Made by a program: the position numbers and the translations under genes. Below, in pieces: positions 19,377 to 25,283 of a stretch of DNA of 64,000 bases. The notes beneath the pieces were generated by a model. That model did not search any database, had not been told where the DNA came from, and saw nothing but the letters and a program-made list of their open reading frames with translations. The stretch spans positions 511,004 to 575,003 of the forward strand of contig NZ_JADNRM010000001.1 of the NCBI RefSeq assembly GCF_021730445.1, in the 5' to 3' direction. Within the stretch, counting starts at the first letter, position 1, and each line of letters starts with the position of its first letter. This DNA comes from Phocaeicola faecalis. Its GTDB lineage: Bacteria > Bacteroidota > Bacteroidia > Bacteroidales > Bacteroidaceae.

Positions 19377-20270
19377 TTAAATGACAATTCCCTCCGAAAG
19401 GAGGATTTCAGGATATCTCTCAGAATAAAGTTCCGTTATCCGATAAGTATTCATTTTAAACCGCACCCTGTCAACAACCTCACACACCGTTCTTTTCAAT
19501 TTATTCGGATTATACCCACACCCTATTCCCAATATCCGCCGCTGATAAATGCGGAGACGGTTGTGATAGCAAAACAAGGGTAATAATATTTCTCCCATAA
19601 ATCCAAAGACACGCTGCGCGTAGTGATAAGGAGACAAACGAAGGTGTTTCTCCACCTCGAACAATATGGAGAACAGCCATTCGGCATAACGGTGAAATAA
19701 TTCCTTTTTCATAACAAACATATTCCGCTGGGGAATATGGTTCTTCTTATAAAACACATCCAGCACACTGTCTCTGTAATCAGGATACAGCTTCAGAATG
19801 ACCTTCTCCAATATCATATAATCAATGAAACCGGAGTTAAAAATATGTTCATCCACAACAGACCTGTCCAGCACACGGGCAGTAGGCAATATGACATCAT
19901 ATCGAGCAAAGACACCGGCAAAATCAAGGGTAGAAGGAGTCTTTACAAAACGCTCCCACGTAATACTGTCCGACTCAATATGTTTGAAAAGATATTTCTT
20001 CGGCGAGAGGTCAAAATAACGCCGGTAATGACACAAGCCTATATAATCGGCCTCTTTCAGATTCTTCCAAGCCCAGTACAAACCGGTCAGCTCACAATAA
20101 GTCTTGTTCTTACCGCTTATATTATCCCCCGCATCATCTCCCTGACAGCCCAAATCAATGGCGGAAGCCGATTTGCCTACCTGGACAGGCATATAAATAT
20201 CGTCATCTCTTACACGGCCTTCCTTATGGGTACAGACCAAGATTCTTACATTATGTTTTTCCATCCTCAT
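19377..20270 (-). CDS. DUF4422 glycosyltransferase-like protein (copy 2)
   Basis: A 297-residue homologue of the protein at 12621: ILVCTHKE, GDNIS, YCELTGLYWAWKN and GLCHYRRYF occur in the same order. First gene of the leftward exporter operon; a -7 box lies about 31 nt upstream. An internal ATG at codon 3 is an alternative start. Presumed glycosyltransferase by family context. Confidence 0.83.
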   Translation of the reverse strand: MRMEKHNVRILVCTHKEGRVRDDDIYMPVQVGKSASAIDLGCQGDDAGDNISGKNKTYCELTGLYWAWKNLKEADYIGLCHYRRYFDLSPKKYLFKHIESDSITWERFVKTPSTLDFAGVFARYDVILPTARVLDRSVVDEHIFNSGFIDYMILEKVILKLYPDYRDSVLDVFYKKNHIPQRNMFVMKKELFHRYAEWLFSILFEVEKHLRLSPYHYAQRVFGFMGEILLPLFCYHNRLRIYQRRILGIGCGYNPNKLKRTVCEVVDRVRFKMNTYRITELYSERYPEILLSEGIVI

Positions 20271-20300
20271 TTCTTATTATTGTCGTGCGCAGCACATATA

Positions 20301-20308
20301 CAAAGATA
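20301..20308 (-). promoter_or_regulatory. -7 box of the leftward exporter operon
   Basis: Reads TATCTTTG on the minus strand, an exact TAnnTTTG match, 31 nt from the ATG at 20270. No clear -33 box at the expected distance. Confidence 0.55.
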
Positions 20309-20396
20309 GTCTTTTTTTTAGAAATCCGACTATTTAAGCATGATGTTTAAAAAATATTCCTACTTTTACGCCGATATTCCCTGACACAGAAAAATA

Positions 20397-21359
20397 ATGA
20401 AGGCAGAACAGTCGAAACAAATCCTTTCGCCGATGCGTTTCCTTGCAGTAATATTAATTACCAATTCGCACATCGGCCCCTTATACCCTCCCCAGCTACA
20501 GTTCCTATCCACCGGAGGGGCATTGGGCAACTCCTTGTTCTTTTTTTGTTCAGGATTTGCACTGTATCTGAGCAACCGCAACGCCGGGGGTGTTCCGTGG
20601 GTCATAAGGCGGTTTACCAGAATCTACCCCAGCCTATGGATATTCATGGCAGTATGTGTCCTTGGAGGGATACAGTCTTTCCGGTTGCCAGACATTTTCA
20701 TCCCCACCTTCTGGTTCCTGCAAGCCATCCTGGTGTTCTATGTTCTCTTCTTTTACTCCGTCAAGTTCTTTAAGAGGCAGTTATGGAAAGTCTGTACCGT
20801 CTTTGTCCTTCCGTTGCTCGCCACTTACTTCTGTGTGCCACATCAGGGATGGATTATCGAAAATACCGAGCACAACCACTTCCTACATTGGTATTTTTAT
20901 TATATCATCATGCTACTGGGAGCCATTGCCGCCCAACGACAGACAAATACGGAAATCCCCTCTTCCATCGCCCGAACGCTGTCGGCTGTACTTTTCATTG
21001 CAGCCGTCTATTACTGTTTAAAAATATATATACTTCACACAGTCCGTCCCCTCTATGACGTCCAGCTCTGCATCCCCATATTGTTGGCACTCTTCAGCAT
21101 TTACACGTTCCAACTTTCTAAAAGTCTCTCCGAAAGGCTGTCCCGACCCGGATGCGGGAAAGCGGCATCGGTTGTAAACTATATCGCAAGTCTTACGCTG
21201 GATATTTACATCGTGCAATTCGTCATTATGGGATACTTCACCCGATACGCTTTTCCTTTCGGCTACTTCGGTTCCATTGTCGCAATCCTGCTGGCCGCCG
21301 GCATTCTGAATCGCATTTCGAAGTATGTGACTTCCTTCTTAAGAGCCCGCCTGTCATGA
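20397..21359 (+). CDS. Membrane acyltransferase (acyltransferase 3 family)
   Basis: A 320-residue polytopic protein with about ten hydrophobic helices. The N-terminal region ILSPMRFLAVILITNSHIGP resembles the acyltransferase-3/OatA start, where an Arg and a His are usual (here R13 and H23), and RFTRIYPSLW follows. Such enzymes O-acetylate polysaccharides or lipids across the membrane. It is divergent from the exporter operon and probably decorates the same glycan. A near-consensus TACTTTTA at 20361-20368 may be its -7 box. Confidence 0.82.
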   Translation: MKAEQSKQILSPMRFLAVILITNSHIGPLYPPQLQFLSTGGALGNSLFFFCSGFALYLSNRNAGGVPWVIRRFTRIYPSLWIFMAVCVLGGIQSFRLPDIFIPTFWFLQAILVFYVLFFYSVKFFKRQLWKVCTVFVLPLLATYFCVPHQGWIIENTEHNHFLHWYFYYIIMLLGAIAAQRQTNTEIPSSIARTLSAVLFIAAVYYCLKIYILHTVRPLYDVQLCIPILLALFSIYTFQLSKSLSERLSRPGCGKAASVVNYIASLTLDIYIVQFVIMGYFTRYAFPFGYFGSIVAILLAAGILNRISKYVTSFLRARLS

Positions 21360-21390
21360 TGCGCCACCCCTCCCCCCCCAAAAAAAGAAG

Positions 21391-21600
21391 TGTCAGAACT
21401 CCCCTTTAATCGAAGAGAGTGTCAAAATTAAGCTAAACCAAAGAAGAACTCTTAATCTGAAACTTGAGCATCCTCAAAAGCAAGAGAAAGAGCCGTATCA
21501 TTACTCTAAGCAGAGATTAGATACAGCTCTTTTAAGTTTGGCAGTTACAATCTGTAACTTTTCGGAAGGGTCATTTTTGTTTTGACCCCTCTCGTAGTTT
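21391..21600. other. Structured intergenic segment with hairpins and a perfect palindrome
   Basis: Between the acyltransferase and the HU/amidase block. Seen: GTGTCAGAACTCCC at 21391 and GTGTCAAAA at 21419. A stem pairs AAAGAGC-GTATC (21487-21499) with GATAC-GCTCTTT (21520-21532), with an inner CTCT/AGAG stem. A perfect palindrome GTTACA-ATC-TGTAAC lies at 21544-21558, and a GGGTCA/TGACCC hairpin at about 21567-21587. An open frame to the TGA at 21585 may be the tail of a decayed gene. Nothing here is identified with certainty. Confidence 0.5.
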
Positions 21601-21652
21601 ATGAAAATTTTGATACATTCCTCTTATCCATCCACCACCTTATCCACACCTT

Positions 21653-22033
21653 TCATTTCAGTGCCACCCTTCTGTATTCCACCCCTTTGAGCATCTGTTT
21701 CAGCCCTTTGCCCGGGCGAAACTGAATCTTGGCGGGCTTCATGTGCTTGCACGCATAAAAACAGTCGGTCGTCTCCGCACCGGTGCTGCTGCACAACACC
21801 TGAAACCGGCCCACATTGCCCAGCTCCACAATCCTGCCTTCTGCCAGCTCTTCCTCCATCGCTTCTGCAAATGCCATGGCTGACGCCAGCAGCATCGGCT
21901 CTTTCAGGCGGCAGCGCTGCGTGATGCGCTTGCACAACTCCTTCAAATCCACCACTCCCGCACTGCGCGTATTCGCGTAATAAAGACCGTCGCCATTTGC
22001 GCCTTTCTTTGACAAACTATATCTTATTGCCAT
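21653..22033 (-). CDS. HU-like DNA-binding protein (short)
   Basis: A 126-residue protein of the Bacteroidetes HU-like family, started at the ATG at 22033 (MAIRYSLSKKGANG). Features in order: YYAN segment, LKELCKRITQRCRLKEPMLL, a FAEAMEEEL helix, then GRIVELGNVGRFQVL and a basic arm region ending YRRVALK. The reading frame stays open upstream into the amidase gene, but the start chosen fits the family. It lies 34 nt after the amidase and is probably cotranscribed. Likely binds DNA; targets unknown. Confidence 0.8.
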   Translation of the reverse strand: MAIRYSLSKKGANGDGLYYANTRSAGVVDLKELCKRITQRCRLKEPMLLASAMAFAEAMEEELAEGRIVELGNVGRFQVLCSSTGAETTDCFYACKHMKPAKIQFRPGKGLKQMLKGVEYRRVALK

Positions 22034-22067
22034 CACTCGTACTCCTTCTTTTTTATTTACACATACT

Positions 22068-22520
22068 TTACAAATCCGCATACTCTTCCGCCGCATCAAA
22101 GCAGGGGCACTCCTTGGTGCGCTCCCACTTGTCCACACGGCCGTTGCCGTTCACGTCCGGACTCAAATCACGGTGTCCCACAATCCGCGCCCCGGGATAA
22201 TCAGCCCGCAAGGAACGGAGCAGCGCTACCAGCGTACGTTTTTGCGCAGCTGTGCGGGTATCGGCCGGACGCCCGTTCACGTCCAGTCCGCCCTCATAGC
22301 ACAGTCCGATGCTGTCACGGTTATGACCGTAGGCATGGGCACCCGGCTCGCTTTCGTCACGCATTTTCTCTATCGAACCGTCCTTGCGGACATAGTAATG
22401 ATAGCCCCAACTGCTGAAGCCGCATACCCGGTGAAAGCTGTCGATGTCGCGTGCCGTTATGTCTCTGTCCACCCGGGTGGCGGAACAGTGAACGACAATT
22501 AAATTTACTTCTCTTTCCAT
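22068..22520 (-). CDS. N-acetylmuramoyl-L-alanine amidase (amidase_2, lysozyme-like)
   Basis: A 150-residue zinc amidase of the T7-lysozyme/PGRP type. Zinc-ligand candidates: His in IVVHCSATR, His in IVGHRDLSPD, and Cys in CPCF near the C-terminus; WGYHYYVRKDG and the YGHNRDSIGLCYEGG block are typical. There is no signal peptide, so it would need an export or lysis route to reach peptidoglycan. It starts 4 nt after the smalltalk-like gene. The same gene pairing is common beside Bacteroides capsule loci. Confidence 0.9.
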   Translation of the reverse strand: MEREVNLIVVHCSATRVDRDITARDIDSFHRVCGFSSWGYHYYVRKDGSIEKMRDESEPGAHAYGHNRDSIGLCYEGGLDVNGRPADTRTAAQKRTLVALLRSLRADYPGARIVGHRDLSPDVNGNGRVDKWERTKECPCFDAAEEYADL

Positions 22521-22524
22521 TTTC

Positions 22525-22632
22525 TCAGCCTCCTATGCATGAAGTGATTCCGATAACACCGGCAACCGAAGTCGCAACTGCAATAATGAGCTTGAGGAGG
22601 ATTCCCCAAGCTGTTTTGTTCATTTTACTCAT
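22525..22632 (-). CDS. Smalltalk-like micro-protein
   Basis: A 35-residue frame from the ATG at 22632 to TGA at 22525: MSKMNKTAWG followed by a hydrophobic helix (ILLKLIIAVATSVAGVIG) and the ending ITSCIGG. Size, position just upstream of an amidase and composition fit what I recall as the 'smalltalk protein' family of Bacteroides. ITSC resembles a lipobox, so it could be a tiny lipopeptide; it could also be a single-pass membrane peptide. Gap to the amidase is 4 nt. Function is not known. Confidence 0.75.
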   Translation of the reverse strand: MSKMNKTAWGILLKLIIAVATSVAGVIGITSCIGG

Positions 22633-22687
22633 TTTGTTTTGTTGTTTAGTTCGTTTCATTTTTAATAAAAATCTGTTTTTCGATACG

Positions 22688-22871
22688 ATTCGATACATTC
22701 CGTTTTCCTTTGAAGAAAAGTCTGTTCACAATTCGATACATTCCGTTTTCCTTTGAAGAAAAGTCTGTTCACGATTCGATACATTCCGTTTTCCTTTTAA
22801 GAAAAGTCTGTTCCCGATTCGATACGTTTCGTTTTCCTTCTAAGAAAAGTACGTTCCCGATTCGATACGTT
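22688..22871. repeat. 43-bp tandem repeat, 4.3 copies
   Basis: Contiguous units at 22688-22730, 22731-22773, 22774-22816 and 22817-22859, with a partial fifth running into the HU stop codon. Each begins ATTCGATAC and holds TTTTC...GAAAA, able to form a small hairpin. Units 1 and 2 differ only at the last base, while the units next to the HU gene have drifted. There are no unique spacers, so this is not CRISPR. It lies in the HU-smalltalk intergenic space. Confidence 0.95.
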
Positions 22872-23292
22872 ACTCCTCTACCACTTTCTTGGACTTCACC
22901 GGACGCTTCTCCACCTTCACATAAACGAGGTGCATCAGAGCGCGGCGCGTATTGGCGCTGGGCGTGAACACCACGCGTGCCTGCTTGATGAGAGAAGAAT
23001 CAAACTTGTCCTCCGAGTCGGCCCCGCGACTGCGCAAGGACAGGCGGGCATAGCCCAAATCACCGATGCGCACAATCTGTCCATTACACAACTGGTCACG
23101 CATCACCTCGTCCATGGCATGGAGTACCGCCATAATATCGGTAGAAGTCAGCGTACAGTTTTTCTCAATCACCTTACTCATGTCTTCGAGCGACTGCACC
23201 CCCGCGCTCTGTGCACAGGCATAGAATTTGGCACCGGCTTCCGGCTCCACAGGATTCTTTTTGGCCACAACTGAAAATTTCACATTTGCCAT
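22870..23292 (-). CDS. HU-like DNA-binding protein (Bacteroidetes histone-like family)
   Basis: A 140-residue HU-like protein starting MANVKFSVVAKKNP. Seen: FYACAQSAG, LEDMSKVIEKNCTLTSTDIMAVLHAMDEVM helices, GQIVRIGDLGYARL beta region and a Lys/Arg-rich tail (KVEKRPVKSKKVVEE). Homologous in layout to the HU-like gene at 21653. First gene of the leftward block that continues with smalltalk, amidase and the second HU. A -7 box lies about 100 nt upstream. Likely nucleoid-type DNA binding. Confidence 0.88.
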   Translation of the reverse strand: MANVKFSVVAKKNPVEPEAGAKFYACAQSAGVQSLEDMSKVIEKNCTLTSTDIMAVLHAMDEVMRDQLCNGQIVRIGDLGYARLSLRSRGADSEDKFDSSLIKQARVVFTPSANTRRALMHLVYVKVEKRPVKSKKVVEE

Positions 23293-23390
23293 AATCTTAC
23301 TTTTTTATCAGGTTAATAATCCGTTTCTCTCGTCCCCACACGCTGCCTTTACACAGCTTCGGGAGAGGCCCTCCCCCGCTTGGAACACCA

Positions 23391-23398
23391 CAAAGATA
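23391..23398 (-). promoter_or_regulatory. -7 box of the HU/smalltalk/amidase block
   Basis: TATCTTTG on the minus strand. The leader to the ATG at 23292 would be about 92 nt and contains a GGGAG...CTCCC hairpin near 23361-23376. Confidence 0.55.
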
Positions 23399-23558
23399 CG
23401 GCAGCGCGGCGACGCCGGGTTTACAAACCGAACGTAAGTGATAAATTAAGATATAAACAATATACAAACGAAAATATAAGATGAGAAAAGGAAATAAATA
23501 ATCAAAAATTATTGCATAAACCACTAATAATGAGTACCTTTACTTATTACTTAAAAAA

Positions 23559-23801
23559 ATGAAGAAGTATATGAAAGAAATTGAAAAACAAATCGAAATC
23601 AAAAGCTACGGAAAGGCGGAAATAGCCCATCTCTACAATCCCACAATGAGTTACGTCAGCGCCCTGCGCACCCTGCGCAAGTGGATAGAACGAAATAAAG
23701 TGCTGGAAAAGGCATTGAACCAAAGCGGATACATCCCTTCCCAGCACTCCTTCACCCCCAAACAAGTGGAACTAATCTTCAATTATCTGGGGATGCCCTA
23801 A
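23559..23801 (+). CDS. DUF4248 family protein
   Basis: An 80-residue protein with IKSYGKAEIAHLYNP, SALRTLRKWIERN and HSFTPKQVELIFNYLGMP, the pattern of DUF4248. The family is small and of unknown function, often found near HU-like and amidase genes in Bacteroides; the helical layout suggests a DNA-binding fold, but that is inference. Divergent from the HU gene. A near-consensus TACCTTTA about 20 nt upstream may be its -7 box. Confidence 0.8.
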   Translation: MKKYMKEIEKQIEIKSYGKAEIAHLYNPTMSYVSALRTLRKWIERNKVLEKALNQSGYIPSQHSFTPKQVELIFNYLGMP

Positions 23802-23829
23802 AAAGTTTAAATAAAATTAGAAAATAATT

Positions 23830-24264
23830 TTATTTGTCTTTTTTTGCTGCTTTCTTCATCACATCAAGCTCGGAAAGCGTGGGAAGCTCACCGTCGGCCA
23901 AACGGGACATCAAAGAAGCTACCTGCTTGATACGCTTGGCGTTATTACCCAAAAAGGCAGCAAAAATACGCGCCATCATTTCATTGCGGCAGAGATGGGA
24001 AGAGAGCTTGCGGGGAAGCCCCGGCATAATCTCTTCCTCCAGCCCCGGAAACAGCCCGCGGGCGATTCTTACCATCACTTCCAACTTGGGGTGGTGATTG
24101 TCTTTCAAGTTGTTTTCCAACGTGTTATAAGACATCTTCATATCCGCTTTCGCCGAAGTGAACTTGTAGGAAATCAAATCGGCATAAGCCCGAAGTACGC
24201 TCATAACCGAGCTTTCAATATGATACGCAATTCGCAAAATCTCATCGTCTTGTTTTTTAAGCAT
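23830..24264 (-). CDS. Conserved hypothetical protein
   Basis: A 144-residue protein when begun at the ATG at 24264 (MLKKQDDEILRIAYHIESS). The frame is open for 25 more codons upstream but passes the start region implied by the -7 box at 24310-24317. It is rich in helices, with basic ending MKKAAKKDK and no membrane or catalytic motif that I recognise. The tract SYNTLENNLKDNHHPKLEVMVRIA looks helical and might hold a helix-turn-helix, but I cannot assign a function. Convergent with DUF4248. Confidence 0.65.
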   Translation of the reverse strand: MLKKQDDEILRIAYHIESSVMSVLRAYADLISYKFTSAKADMKMSYNTLENNLKDNHHPKLEVMVRIARGLFPGLEEEIMPGLPRKLSSHLCRNEMMARIFAAFLGNNAKRIKQVASLMSRLADGELPTLSELDVMKKAAKKDK

Positions 24265-24309
24265 GATGTTACATTTTTTTAAATGAATAATAATTAATAA
24301 AAATGGGCG

Positions 24310-24340
24310 CAAAAGTACAAAAATAAAATGATTTTTCAAC
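24310..24340 (-). promoter_or_regulatory. Promoter of the 24264 gene
   Basis: Minus-strand TACTTTTG at 24310-24317 with GTTG at 24337-24340 as a -33-like box, 19 nt apart. Confidence 0.6.
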
Positions 24341-24369
24341 TTCTTGAAACATTAGTTTTTTCAGTCTTA

Positions 24370-24377
24370 TACTTTTG
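24370..24377 (+). promoter_or_regulatory. -7 box upstream of the winged-helix/helicase operon
   Basis: TACTTTTG, an exact TAnnTTTG match. It would give a leader of about 240 nt that spans the 22-bp repeats. Confidence 0.55.
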
Positions 24378-24397
24378 TCGTCGAAAAAGCCGGGGAC

Positions 24398-24485
24398 AGT
24401 ACCCCCAAACAATGGAGACACTTTCCGAAAACAATGGAGACATTCTTCCCAAACAATGGTAAGACTTTCCCAAAGCCCTCAAGAG
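24398..24485. repeat. 22-bp repeat cluster, copy B
   Basis: Units at 24398-24419, 24420-24441 and 24442-24463, each with the AAACAATGG core, followed by a variant unit (24464-24485) ending CCCTCAAGAG. In copies A and C the variant unit comes before the triplet rather than after it. Confidence 0.9.
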
Positions 24486-24546
24486 AGTTTTCTTTGTTTC
24501 TTTTTTTAATTCTAAATACAATAAGGAAAGGCTGTCCGGGTCACCG

Positions 24547-24619
24547 TCCGGAAGGGTCACGGAGCCTACCCCTTATGTAATTATAAACCAATGGATTAAG
24601 TGTCCGGAAATGTAACGGA
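24547..24619. repeat. Direct repeats before the winged-helix gene
   Basis: Two 17-bp repeats, 24547-24563 (TCCGGAAGGGTCACGGA) and 24603-24619 (TCCGGAAATGTAACGGA), differ at three positions. A third GTCCGG lies at 24534. The second copy ends 3 nt before the ATG at 24623, so a protein bound there could block translation or transcription. Confidence 0.6.
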
Positions 24620-24622
24620 TGC

Positions 24623-25273
24623 ATGTCCACAAAAACATTTGACATGGAAAAAGATTTATTAGATTCAATTTTGAATTTCAACGAGAACGGTTACATGGCG
24701 TTGCCACGCAAGTTGGCTGAACTGATTATCAATCAAATACCGATTCGAAGTGCAGGAACGTTGTATTTCTACATGCTGGTTTACGCCAACTTTGGCGACG
24801 GCAAAACCAACCAGGGCGTCAAGCTGATAAGAGGCAGCATTTATCTCACCCCCGGCGACATCATGAAACTGACCGGATGGAGCAGAAGCACGGCGCACGA
24901 AAAAATCAAACTGCTGGAAATGAGCGGTCTGATTGAAAGATGCACAGAGATTTCCAAAAACCTCTTCTGGCTGCCCCACTACGAAGAGCATTGCGGAAAA
25001 AGCGTGCGTCTGCAGGAGCAGAAAACGAAGCGGGACATCGAGCTGGGAAGTGAGACGGAGAAGAAGTTTCAGGAGTTCTTCAAGTACTACAGCTTCATGC
25101 TTGAAGTTCAGCCTGCGGAACAGGAAAAGGCACGCCGCGAATGGCGAAAACTGAGTCTGGAAGAGCGCGAGGAGGCGATTCGAAATGTGCAGTTGTATAA
25201 AGACACCATCCGAAAGAAGGAGCATACCAAACTGGCATGCAATTACCTGAAGGACAAGAGTTTCAAGTTCTAG
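24623..25273 (+). CDS. Winged-helix protein paired with a DnaB-type helicase
   Basis: A 216-residue protein. Residues about 80-115 (LTPGDIMKLTGWSRSTAHEKIKLLEMSGLIER) form a clear winged helix-turn-helix. A long charged helical part follows (about 140-210). It sits 10 nt before the helicase gene, and the order resembles replication-initiator or helicase-loader pairs (DnaD-like), but no specific family is recognised. The ATG at 24623 is used; an ATG at 24644 is possible. It may bind its own leader repeats. Function inferred from context only. Confidence 0.65.
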   Translation: MSTKTFDMEKDLLDSILNFNENGYMALPRKLAELIINQIPIRSAGTLYFYMLVYANFGDGKTNQGVKLIRGSIYLTPGDIMKLTGWSRSTAHEKIKLLEMSGLIERCTEISKNLFWLPHYEEHCGKSVRLQEQKTKRDIELGSETEKKFQEFFKYYSFMLEVQPAEQEKARREWRKLSLEEREEAIRNVQLYKDTIRKKEHTKLACNYLKDKSFKF

Positions 25274-25283
25274 AAGCAAAAAA

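Larger units (their letters stand above)
24265..24622. other. Divergent intergenic region with repeats
   Basis: This 358-bp gap holds a leftward promoter (24310-24340), a rightward -7 box (24370-24377), a 22-bp repeat cluster (24398-24485) and two related 17-bp direct repeats (24547-24563 and 24603-24619) before the winged-helix gene. The repeats therefore lie in the probable 5' leader of the winged-helix/helicase operon. Confidence 0.7.

Noticed and set aside
22688-22871. Possible CRISPR array
   Set aside because: The 43-bp units are contiguous with no spacers, and no cas genes are present.
21653-24264. Prophage
   Set aside because: An amidase and HU-like genes alone are not enough; no capsid, tail, terminase or integrase genes are visible.
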